This document shows, one piece after another, positions 12,728 to 25,500 of a DNA stretch of 64,000 nt. Below the pieces are notes generated by a model. It searched no databases. It was not told the origin of the DNA and was given only the letters and a program-made list of their open reading frames with translations. Numbering within the stretch: the first letter of the stretch is position 1; each line of letters begins with the position of its first letter. Origin of the DNA: Nectonema munidae (Eukaryota; Nematomorpha; Nectonematoida; Nectonematidae); NCBI GenBank assembly GCA_030549495.1, contig JAUIRK010000065.1, positions 506,001 to 570,000 of the forward strand. The letters are read 5' to 3'. Position numbers and translations under genes: made by a program.

Positions 12728-13272
12728 CATGGCCGGTGCTAAGAATTGAGGGGCCCAATTAGAAATCTGATAGCCGGGCCCCTACTTTACATAGTAAAAT
12801 TTATCGGTGTTCATATTTCATATAAAAAAAATACAAATCAAAAAAAATAGAAATTTTATGCTTGGTATAAAAAAATTTTAAAGGCAATGTGGATACTTTT
12901 ATTGTTTTACTTTAAACAGAGAGGGAAATTAGGCAATTACATATACTCTTTTAGAAAAAGGCTCTTCTAGCTTTTTTATTAGCAAAATCTTTAAAAATAT
13001 TTTCAAAGTAAATAGCTTTAGCAATCTCGCTTTCTATAGAAAGCATTGCCAAACTTTTGAAACCGAAGACGTCAAGTATATTTTAATTAGTTTCAGCTTG
13101 GAAAAGCTTCTTTCCCCTGAAACAGTTATTAAGGCTTAATTCTGGGTTGAAGAAAAGTTATTAGAGCTACAAGTTCTTCAGTATTTTGTACTTCATATAA
13201 TACATAAAAAGGCCCACAGTCACGGGGTCGAATTTGATAACATGGGTCAAATCGGATTGGAACCGGCCCTGG
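12728..13272 (-). mobile_element. Short hAT element just upstream of the Rac start codon
   Basis: The ends are CATGGCCGGTGCTAAGAATT (left) and, read inward from the right, CAGGGCCGGTTCCAATCCGA: an imperfect hAT-like inverted repeat. Flanks CCACCAAC (12720-12727) and CCACCCAC (13273-13280) agree at 7 of 8 bases, fitting a decayed 8-bp target duplication. The minus strand around 12960-13140 encodes a piece resembling SLAMLSIESEIAKAIYFENI followed by FKDFANKKARR, the C-terminus of the hAT group related to the 52-kDa repressor of the kinase inhibitor. It lies 250 bp before the Rac ATG. Confidence 0.68.
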
Positions 13273-13521
13273 CCACCCACAATACATTTTTTTTTAAATA
13301 TTTATTTTGATGTTTCAAATTAACCTTATTCTTCACTTAACGCTTAAGAAAATTCTAACTTTTAATCTAAATCAAGAAAAGAGCTTCATATATATTTTTT
13401 ACTTCAGTTCCAGATCTACATTTTTAAAATATGTAGTTTTTTAAATAAAAATATGAAAAATATAATAAAATCAGATTAAAATTTTTTTTTATTATGCTCT
13501 TCTTAGCACTCTTGCACAAAG

Positions 13522-13556
13522 ATGCAGGCTATTAAATGTGTTGTTGTAGGAGACGG
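13522..13556 (+). CDS. Rac1: Rac exon 1 (codons 1-12)
   Basis: Starts at ATG 13522 and encodes [11 protein letters not shown] plus two bases of Gly12, then donor GTAA. A pyrimidine-rich tract ending CTTCTTAG at 13500-13506 just upstream looks like a 3' splice site, so the 5' UTR is probably spliced and the true promoter lies further upstream. Confidence 0.92.
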
Positions 13557-16500
13557 GTAACATTGTATTTATCATTTTAATTTAGATATGATGCAAAGTT
13601 CAAAATTTAATATATATCTATTTTAGTTTACTATTAATATATCTTAGCGTTGTTAATTTTTTTACATCACTTAGATTAAGTTTGGTATCTTCTAAACAGC
13701 AAAGATTATATTTTAATAAGTGTTCAACTATTAAAAACTTTAATTATAAATATTTTAAAAATAACTGATACTATTTTTCTATATGCTTTAAATTATTACT
13801 GACAGTAACCCGATTATTATTATTTTAATCGAAAATTGTATTCTAAATTTTATTTTTGTTTGAATATCTGATTCAATTCAAGATATTTTATCGTAAAAAT
13901 TATAGGTCGATATCCGTTATGTAGCTTTTTATTTACAATATAAATGTACTTTAATCATGTTTTAATTTCCTGTTTTAGTTTTAGAATTTTAAAATCTTAC
14001 TTTTGGTGCTAATTATATAATTATATAAATATAATAAATATGAAGAATAGCCTTAATTTGTTCTTCATGTTAATTTTATAGAGTTGTTTTGATAAATCAT
14101 TATCTTGATACAGGGCTATATAAATTTTAAGATGTTCTTGTTTTTGTGATCTAAATTATAAATATGTCTATTTTGTAGATATACATTAATAGATTTCTAA
14201 CTGGGCTTAGTATTAAGTATAAACAGTCTAAAACACTTCCCAAGCGTAGAAAGAAAAATCCTATTACTGCAATTCATAGATGTAGTCAAAGGAGGGTAAC
14301 CCAAACTTTTTTGATCAAAATAGTGGCTTCTCTTGTCCAAAACGAACTTTGTAAATTCCAAAACATGTAAAAGCAGCATTTTAAAAAATATCTTTGTATA
14401 TGATATTGAACCATGTATACATTAGCTATTTTACGTGCTGATATGCTTGTTTTCTTGCTTGCGAAAACTTTTTACTAGTTGAATGTATCAGGCGGTAGTT
14501 TTAAACTAACAGGCGGAGATTCTTGAAACCAGGCGATTTCCCCAATATTTTTTTCTTTTTGTATTTGATTAAGTGAAAGAAAAAACACAGAATACGCAAG
14601 GGAATGCGGCTGTAAATCAAAAAGTGAGTAAAATTTTCCTTTCCATCTTGTAAAGAGTATGGAAATCAATAAGATAAATGATAAAAACTTCGTTCAATTC
14701 ATTCATACGCTTGTGAATTAAGCAATCTTTGCGCTAATTGTTAAACACGATTCAATGATTGTGTAATATGTATCTTCCTCCCAAATGTCTTTTTCCTATC
14801 CACAACAAAGTCAAATCTCCTGTAAAAACATTCTTTCTTCTTTACAAAGCTCTTAGATAATATTTATTTAAAAAATTTAGTATATTATTTTTATCGTAAA
14901 AAATTACATTGGGAATACACATTTGTTAGAGCTAAAAACGCGTTTATTCGATAACTGATGATGGAAGCGCAATAGTTTGCAGACTATTTCATTCATCTTG
15001 TAATGATTATGCTTGTGTCTGTTTTACTATTTTTGGATTGTCGTAAAGACCTCGCATCTATCGGAATTATTAAGTAGCGTCAGATAATTCACATTGTTTG
15101 CCCGCTTAGTGCTCACGTTGGACACAAATGCTCGATTATGTAGTTTGTTTGCCTCTAATGGACTGTCAACTGGACTTCGATAGCTCTTTGCTCGTCCCTC
15201 CATTAAACTTTGTAGCCAGCCAGTCCTCTTTTTCATAAACTCCCACTCTACGGTTTGAAAAAGAACTACTAGAGTTAAAGTTAAGATAACTTAATCTTAT
15301 TCAGTTAGAACTTCACCACAACTCCAAAAAATACTTCAACAAAGAAACTTACTCATTATATTCAGAGGTTACATGGATATGCATGCCTGATTGTAAAAAA
15401 AGTTGAACATCTATCCTAAAAACAAATGTCTAAGCTGAAGGAGCTTGCAGTGAGGGAAAGGAAGATTAATGAAAGATTTGTAAAATCATATGAGTAAGAA
15501 GATTTGTCATAGTGCACGAGAAATTGGAATAGAGATGGAAATAATAATTCGAAAATTAGAACTGAAATTTACGTACTTCTTTTTTTGCCTTTCTTCCATG
15601 AATTTGATCGCATAGACATTTCCCTGGCTATATACGCACACAATTGTTAACTATCATTATTTATTTTGCAATTTATTACACAAGAGGTACTTCCATTTAT
15701 CCATACACCCGTTTCACTCGTATGATTGGAAGAATACTGGTGCAATCCAATCTTTTTCTTGCTCCGAGTCATATGATGATTTCATTTAGAGTCGATGTTG
15801 CAACGTAGTGCTCGTGTTCTTTACAAGTTATATGAAAAGTAGTTCCTAAAATGACTTCAAAATAAAGCTATCGTCATGATGGAGGCGTTGATGCTACACC
15901 AATGCAGGAGAAAAAAAATAAAGAATTAAGAGCTTAAGATGCGCTAAGCCCAAATGGTCAGGGGATCTCTTGGAATGAGATTAATGATGTGGCCCCTTGC
16001 TCTCTGGGAGCTTTAACTTACTTAGCTGAACATTACTCAATCATACCATTCTAAACTTCACCTTTCGTTTCCTTTTATTTACTTCTTTTTATCTTTCTAA
16101 CGATTACTAGTGCCAATTTTATCATAAAATTGCTCAAGCTACTTTCACTTTTCACTTAAGTATAATATACATACTGTGTAATTTCGCGTAATATCTCTTA
16201 GTGATAGGACCAAAGATTCTTAATGATCGCGTTTAAAGCAAAAAATTTATTTTATGTCTGGATTTGGAAGATTAATACATCGAGTCAAATCCTCTAACTA
16301 ACTTTAAATTATTAAGCCTCACTACCCATTCATATAATGTCTCGCCTTGGATACGACCTTATGTGTATGCCCCTACGCTGTTCGCATTGTTTTCACTTCT
16401 TTAGAACGACGTCTTATGCACTTTCGATTTACGATCTTGTATTTAAACTTGAAATTATCACGTTTCATGACTTTTACATTTAAGTTACAGTTTTCACAAA

Positions 16501-19500
16501 TGTTCAATAATGCATTGAAGGCGTTGTGCATCTTCTATCTATCATGCATGTGCACGAACCGCAACTCCATAAAGCATAAACGCGGATTTATTTTTAAAAT
16601 TCGTGAAACTAGAAATAAGCTACTCGCGAAATATCCTAGAAGCACATATTCATAAGACATTTGATCAAAAAACACTTATACATTTGTTTTCAAGTGAAAT
16701 GGTTTTGGAAGTAAGTTGTTGTCACGTTTCACTTGGGCAATTCTCTTTATTAGTGTTGTATCAATTACTCGCCACCTGCAATATTAAGAATCCTGCTTTT
16801 TTTAAGTATCGGAATTGTATCGGGAAAATATACTACCCTTTTTGATTCTTTTTTTCCGATTTCTCAAAATGGATGTGCTTTGAAGGGTTGAAAAAATGTC
16901 GGTGATGAGGTATTAAAATGTAAAGAAAGTTTCAACTCTTTTTTTAAATTTTGCATTGCATTGGATATATTCATATTAATTTTCATGCTTGAAGGTGAAA
17001 GATTTAAAGAATTTCTTTAAAAAATGATGATTAGTTTTCTCAAAAGCGAAAAGATGCAATAATTAGCTCGTTTTTCCAAGCTGAGACAAGTCAACTGTGT
17101 AAATATGGTTTTCTTTACCGTGATGTAAATGTGTTCGCTCTTTTAATTAATTAGTTGCATGGCTGGCGCTAATGATTGCCCGCTTCAATTAAATAACTAG
17201 CCCTTACTCTACCAGATTAAAAAGTTGTGTGTTAGTTAATATATATTTAGTGCATATGTTCGTCTTTAGCCAGGAAGTGAAATGAATAGATAAATGCATA
17301 TATGGCTTACTTATATATATTTGGAAAGGTTGATACACAACACGCAATTCAAATTTTGGATACAGAGAAATTTTTGATTTTAATTTACAAGATAAAATAT
17401 ATTCTACAAAGAAGATAAAATATGTTCAAATTTGAATGATAGGATAAACATGATAACGGTAAAGGTATTGTGCGGTGTTTTCATTGAAAAGGCACAATTG
17501 CAACTATTCTATAGAACTATGAGGAAAGTAGGCTTGGTGCGGGATCGAACCCAGGCTCACGCCCCAATAATAATCATACAATAATTGAAAATTTTTTGAA
17601 TACATAAACTGGGATGTAAATATTTTATATACAAAGAAAAGATTGAAAGATAACACGCTCAGCAAAGTTGTTATCTGTGCTCTTAAATCATCATTCTTTT
17701 GAAAACATTCTTTTTTGAAACAGAAATCAACATTACGCTTGGCAAATTTTATTAATTGTTCAAATACCCGTCTATCAATCTCTGGCTTGAACTCTTCATT
17801 TGAGTACAAAAAACGTGTACAAATTCCTATACTTTCTTCCAAGGGTACATTAGTAAACAAACTATCTACATCAAAAGATGCTAACCGAATATCGTAAAAA
17901 TCAAAGTTAAACTCGTTTAAACCTCCATCAAAAGAAAATGTATCTTTAAAAATGACTTTTTCATATGGAACCTTGTGACAGGTTCTAAAATTTGTTTCAA
18001 TAATTTGCTACTTTATGATAACACTAATTAATCATGGATAAAACTCATTCCTATGTATTTTTGAAAGTCCATATGACTGTCAAATTTGTGAACCAATAGG
18101 CCTTAATTCATTGCATTTTTTTATTTGCAAAATCTTTCAAAATAGTTTCCTTGCAATACTTTTAATAATCTTATTTTCAATTGTTAGCTCCTACAAAAAG
18201 AAATACCTTGGATAGTAACTCTGTCACAACTTTTGCTGGCTCTAACTTTGATAAATGGATGAAATAATCGTAAATCGGCCTTCATTGTCACCCATTTTAG
18301 ACCACTGTTTCCATACTTGAACACAAGCCAACTCTTAGAGATGAGATAGTGAGTACTAAAGTCGTCCTTCTACCTTTGGTCGCTTGTAATGCATAAACGT
18401 TCAAGCTAGTTTTATCAAGCTTGGCACATTTTAGAAATTTTAAAAGATACATCCTCTTCTCACTTTTATTTCGAATATGCAGAGCTTTCTATGCGCCTAT
18501 AAAAATGTTTTGCAAATTATTTTTAACAAATGTCACACTTCAAATGGTGTTAGGAAAAACATTACAGAGTGGTCGTTTTCTTCATAAGTAAAGACTGGGT
18601 ATAGCCAGTAAATGTAAAACAAAATTTACTTTGCGAATCGACTTTGTGAATAATGTGAACACTTTGTCCCGTAATCTCTGATTCTCTTAAAAATCGATTG
18701 GTCTACTATACATTACACTGAATCAGAGTTAATCTTTAACTTTGTGAACATCTTTTGCATTGAAGATTGATTCTCTTTCAATGTTTTGACTATGCATTGT
18801 GGCTGATCTATGGGAAGTGTTAATGCAACTATTTTCTTTGTAATGCGTGTATATCTTTCTTCCTTATGACTGTGATGTAGCGTATTTGGACTCGTCACTG
18901 AAAAGTATAATAGCATTATTTACGCGTATCTGCTTTTCTTGAATACTCAATAAAAAGAATAATGCGATTTTCTTTTTAATTCAACCAATAGAAAATCATT
19001 GTGTAGGAATTTCGAGTTTTTCTTTTAAGGATCCTTGGCTAGTATACAAGACAAAAGCACATAAAATGGCTGAACAACAAAATGCACTCTGAAAGAAGTA
19101 ACATGTGTTCAAACATTGACGTTGAATTACAACACAACATCAATAAGATCGTAGTATGCGAATGATCGCACCGCAAAATAAAGTGTTGATTAAGTGAATA
19201 ACTTGTATGGTTTATACTTTGAATATATGCCATGTAATTAAAGAGATGTTTAGATAAAAAATTAGTGAAAGGCGGTTGATTGACATTTTCGATTAAAAAA
19301 TCTGCTAAATTAGGGGGTGATTATTGGGAACATAATAATTAAACAAAATTTAACATTTAAGAATGATTTTTTTTTTCAAATTTTTAAAAAAAATTTACTT
19401 AAAATTATAAGACAAGAATATCTAAAATATTTGAAATGTTTTTTATGGTTTTTTACAGATTTTTCTTATATTAAAAAATACGGGGTTTTCTTTTTACCTT

Positions 19501-22500
19501 TCAATTAAAGATAAATTACACATTACATTTTTCAATAGTAGATCAATAATTGTGAATGATCGAAAACATGATATATTAATATTATTATATAATAAAAAAT
19601 AATTCAGTTGGAGCTATAGGGTGTAAAGATTACCTAACTTTTGAATTACCGGTAACTTAAAATCATTACCGTTTTTACGGCTCCTATCTTATTAGTTTAT
19701 TTTTGTATTAACTGCACTTTTACAGGGTGTTTACGAAAATTATTTTCTATAAACATATCTTATGCTTCTTCTAACAGAATTTAAACTTTAAACAAACAAA
19801 AAACTATTATTCCTGAATCTTGCTTCTTGATTGGCTACTTTTCTAACTGCCATGTTTTAGATGTAGGCGAATGAAAAAGATCAGCTGTGCCTTGTTCCTT
19901 TGATACCGCTCTTGCAAGGTCTTCTAAGTACTTCTTCAATTCAATTGCGGTTTCCAGTATTCATGAAGAATAGCGGTTATGCAAACTTTCCTTTAATTTT
20001 AAAGATAACATAGAATGCTGACTTTTTAATTCATTGGTAATGAACTTTATAGAATGTCCTCCTTTCAAAATTGTAGCATCTTAGTCCCTTAATGACTATT
20101 GAAAACTACACATTTTCTCCTAGTACTATTAACTAATTTCACATTTTCTCATAGCAGTGGGGATGCATTCGCTAAATCTTGTAATCATTGCAATGCTGCT
20201 ATTTCACCTTGTTCTGGTATCTAGGATCAATTTCATCTCTTTTTCCATGATAGCTACCTCAATTTCTTGTACATAATCATTTTTTCAAGGCTGACTTTCT
20301 AGAGATCTTGCAGACTTTGCGAACTTTTGAAATTAACTCATCATAGTTACCTTGATTATAAATGAAGGCCCTGATATAATTTCTTCTTTTTGAAATTCTT
20401 CAATTTTGAATGTCATATCTAATTCCAAAGGTAAACTACAATCATCCCAATCTTTAAGAATCTGATTGAATTCTTTCTCTTCTGTGAATGATATTTCTGT
20501 TTCCTCTGCCACATGTTTTTTTTCCACAGAAAATATCACAGATACGCAGGTGACAAGCGTTCGCGAGACACTGTTGATGAATAAATTGGTTTTCCCTACC
20601 AAACTTGACCATTAATGAAGCACCGTCTGTAGTCACACTTACTACATTAGATCTAAATTAAAATCTTTTAATCCTTCTTTAACCAGAAGAGTGATTAAAG
20701 ATATATTTGCATCAGGAAAGAGTTTGTGCAAGACAAAAATGGCCGCTCAACACAGTGGCCGTTCATTGCAAGTTTTACTCCATAATCATATATATTAATG
20801 ATAATAATAAATATAATCCGTTCCGTAAGTCAACTTAAGTCAAAAATTGAAATGTGACTGCTAAAAGTCACTTTAGTTGTCAAAAATTTTTGGTATATGC
20901 TTTTGGAAAAAATTATATTTATTTATTTTTTTAATAACTATTTTAAATATGACCTCTGAACACCAAAAATTCAACTTCCTTGATAGTGCTTTAGAATTCA
21001 TTGAAAGCACCGAAGGTGAAAATTGATCTATTGTGCTTCTTCCTCCTGAAATAGAAAAAGGAAAAGATAGTGAGGAAGAATATGATGATGATGATGATGA
21101 TATTTTGTTAGAAGAAGCCAAAGAAGTTTGTGGTCAATTAGAAGTGATAAGAGATGAAGAAAATGAAAGTAACTTTAATGAAACATGATTGGAAAGAAAA
21201 TGAAGATTTATCTTTAGGTAGGAGCTCATAACTTTTTTCCCGATAAAATTGGAGAAGATAATATGAGCAAAGAACCTCGTGAAATATTGCACTTTTTTGT
21301 CGATCAAATGGTTCATTACATTGTTGAACAAACAAAAATATATTCAGAAAGAGACAAAAGTGAGTTCCTAAGTTTTTAGGATTGATTCTTTTGAGTGGCA
21401 CCCATGTACTACCTTCAGAAAATGATTGCTGGTCCCATCGAAAACCATGTCAAGAGATCAATTCAAAAGAATTAAAAGGTAGATACATATTGCTGACAAC
21501 CAAAATTTAGCTGAATCAAGAGTAGCAAAAGTGAAACCACTTTTAGACATGTTGAAAAAAGAATGGCAACCATTTTGAGTGTTGATGAGAGTATGCTTCC
21601 ATACAGAGGCCTTCACAGTGCGAAACAATTTATAAAAAATGAGCCTATTTTCCATATAATTTTCCAATATATTGCGCGAAAGAGAATACTAGACCTTACA
21701 CCTCTTTCATTTGAAGTCGTAGAAAAAATGCTTGAACCAATTAACCATGTAGTGTTTAAGGGAAAATCGAACAGCAAAATGTCCTTTGTCAGCATTAAAA
21801 GAAATGATGAAAAAGGAACGTGCGCAATTTGACTATTGTTCTGATGGTGTTGTCTTTTGTTTGAAGTGGAATGATAGCTGAGGCGTTACTTTAGCAAGCA
21901 ACCATTGTGGTTTATCTTCGAATAAGGTCCAAAAAGTGGTGGTGGAATTTATTCTCGCATATGATAAATTTATCTGTAGTTCTATACCTTAGAATCTGAG
22001 GGAAAGAAAAAATGTGGTCATAGCGTCTCAGCTCCTAAGTCAATGAGATATGATGGAATCAAGCATCATCTCGCTGATATAAGTCAAGGTCAAGGAAGAT
22101 GTGCAATATGCATGAAAAACACTCAACTTCGATAAGCGTGACAAAGTCTAGAAAACAATTTGTTTGATCTCTATCATTCAAAATAATTCTTACTTTATTT
22201 CGCTTAAAAGTCTTTTTAATTTTATAAATAAAGTTCACAATCACATTTTTTAGGAAATGTAATTCATTTTTACATAATAGCAAGTTCTTAACGGTCTAAC
22301 GCTCCCATTTTGTTAACATAAAAATACTTTTCTGAAATTTGGTCTTTTGAATTTTAGACATAACACTCGACTCATTAAACATCTCCTATACTTGTTTCTT
22401 CTTTTTTTCGTTTGCCTACCCATTTTAAGCCGATTCGAAAGATGTCATTATTTTATTTTTTGATTTAGAGCTGTTGGTAAAACGTGCCTATTAATAAGTT

Positions 22501-25500
22501 ACACTACTAATTCCTTTCCTGGCGAATACATTCCTACAGTGTAAGACTTTTTCTTAATTGCTTCATCGTCATCATCACATCATCATCATATCATCAATCA
22601 CCTCAGCACCATCATATCATCGTCAACTTCAACATCATCATCGCGTTATCAACATCACATAGATTTATGATGGAGAGAAACAAGGTGACTTAGAGATTCT
22701 TGTGCCTGAACGACGAAAGCACTAATTTTGTTGTTTGAAAAGTCTCTGAATTTAGGGTTTTTATTGTCGATATTACATTCAAGGACAAAATATTCGCCAA
22801 TAACTGCACAGGTAAATAAAGATGCAGGGAACGAGAATCGAACCCATGCGACTCAACGAGTTCTCCGCATTTTGTAACCAAGACATTTCTTACTCAAGTC
22901 ATTTCGTAGCAAAAATTAAAAAAAAACTGGCTGCGAAACGTCAAAAAATAGGTAGGAATTGTCTAAGGTTCGAAACTTCTTAGGAACGAAATTTCCTGCA
23001 CCGCAGTCAACTAATACCAAAAACTTCTACCGCTTCCCATATGGTAAAGCCAAATTCAGGTTTTAATGAGGTTCAAAAATTGAACAGAATGAAAAGAACA
23101 AATTTCAATTATTTTACATAATTATTATTAGGAGAACGTTTGGCTCAGTGTATCTCGTATTCCAGCCCTAACGAAAATGTTCAATTTTAATGCACCCATG
23201 AATTAAATTTTAATGCACCCTTGAAAACATAATTCATATGCCCGTAGCGGATGTTAATTTTGATTTCGCTTAAGAGTTTTAATCGCACTTCAAAATGCCG
23301 AAAATGGAATTATATAGGTGTGCAAAATAAGAAAACAAACCGTCGCAACGATTATTACAGTATTAAATTTATTTCATTTATGATATATTAGTGCCAATAA
23401 ATATGTCATTATCAACTCTATTTCGTATTTTTCAATTCTAAATTGTCTTTTCAATTTTATTTTGTTCTTTTAAATCCTATCTTGGATTCCATGTGTAGTG
23501 CTGAGATAATTCCGCGAAGAAATCTCTGATTATTATTGTGGATTATATTATCATCGTTGATTTTCAAAGATATTCCATATGTTGCTTATTTCTGCATCAA
23601 GATTTCCTTTTTACTCCGCTTTTTCGTTTAATCTCAGTTTTCCCTTGATTAGGAAGATTAGTAACACATGGAACACACTGTGCGCATAGCATGAATTTTT
23701 ATTACGCTGCAACATATGTTTCAATGCAACAAAGCACATCACTTTGCTACATTGAAGTTGCAAGTGCTGCTATTGGTTCCATTTTAGTTCATTTAGACAA
23801 GATACGTTAATCCCACTTCATTCCTCAAGTCAGCATTTCTTTAACTTTGTCAGGTATCCACGATCCCTTATAAATTATAATGGAAACCTTGCTCGTCATC
23901 GTTTACGTCTTCGCTTGTAAGAATTTATCAGCTGTCAATCTTACTAATGCGTGGATATGATTGGGGGAAATTTTCTAAACATTCTGGGTAAATTTTTAAT
24001 ACAAAAATGACTATATTCATAATAGATATGGAATTAATGCAAATGTGATAATTTAAAAAGTAAAGATATATTCAGTGAAACCTTGAATATCCGAACTTCA
24101 AGTATGCGAACAACTGACATGCTCACACAAAGAAAGAAACTTGTTCGGATACTCGACGTTCTACTGCATTTGCTAAGTTTGATTTCAATCTTAGGGGTTC
24201 TTCCGCTGACGTCAGCTTTTTTTCGAAGCAAAAATGTAAAAGAACGGTGCTCTCATTTTTTCGCAAAAGGCGGGAATCGGAGTCGAAGTTAGAAGTATCA
24301 AAGAAATCATTTTTTGTATTTTGAATTTTTGCAAGTACTACGAGGAATTGGAGTTGAATATCTTCCCTCACAATTGTGAAAATGAAGTATACACATTTAA
24401 AAGATAGCGACGAATCTAACTCAAATAAATGGCACAAAGAAGTATAGATATTTCAGCCAATCAACGAAAAATGGGGTAATATCAGAAATACTTGATTGGC
24501 TTGAAAAACACAGATATTACAGTCCTATCACTAAATATTTAATTGTACAAAAATTATGCAAAATTATCCTCGTAGGAAAAGAGAATGAAAACTTTATATA
24601 CTTTACAATATTAAGTATACAGTTATGGTAAAAAAACTCTTTTAAATTTAAAAGATAATTTTAATTTTTTTTTTAAGTTTTAAATAAAAATTTCCATCAA
24701 TAAACTTTTTTACCTCAACTCTTTACTTATTTACTTACCAACTTTTTGGATAGCCCTTCAGCATCACTTCGTTTATGTTTTCTTTAAAATATTTTTGAAG
24801 GTTTTAGCTCTGAATCTACCCCCGTTAAAGATGTTCTGAATCCGCCCTTGTGGAAAATGATTTGTTGACATTCTTACTTATTGTATTCCTCTTTTCTTGA
24901 AGGTTTGACAATTATTCTGCAAATGTGAAAGTAGACAACAAACCCATCAATCTCGGCTTATGGGACACTGCAGGACAAGAAGACTACGACAGGCTAAGGC
25001 CTTTGTCTTACCCACAAACAGTTTCTTTACTTCATTTTTCTGATAATTACATTTTTGTGCATCCCCTTCGCTTAGTCTTAATATCTTTCAAAACTAGAAT
25101 GAAAAAACCCGTTTCAATTTTAAACAATTTTTGCTCCCTGGCATATATTTGCTTCCCCGGGTTTTTGATTGTCCTATAAAGTTAAATCTACTTTTCTTTG
25201 ATATGTTTACTTTTTGTCGTTAAAAATACATTCATCTAAAATGGTTGCTTCTTTTCAAACACCTAAAATCAAGGGGAAAAAGGTTTAAAACGAATATAAA
25301 AAATGAAAAAAGCAATCCCACCAACCAGTTTTCCTCAGAAATATTGTTTCTAACATATATTTCAATTTTATTCAGCCTTGACTTATGCTATTTTTTGTGT
25401 TACATCTGATAAACATTAAAGTTTCAAAGGTGGCATCATTTAATTGACATCTATCTGGTCTGAAGACTTTGCCAGCTTCCAGAGTCACTACTAGTCAATG

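Noticed and set aside
17521-17570. tRNA gene on the minus strand
   Set aside because: Only the T-arm and B box are present; there is no anticodon arm, A box or pairing acceptor stem.
24925-25179. Rac open frame continuing past codon 75
   Set aside because: The extension is intron read-through: the next Rac residues are encoded at 28247, and a GT donor lies exactly at 25021.
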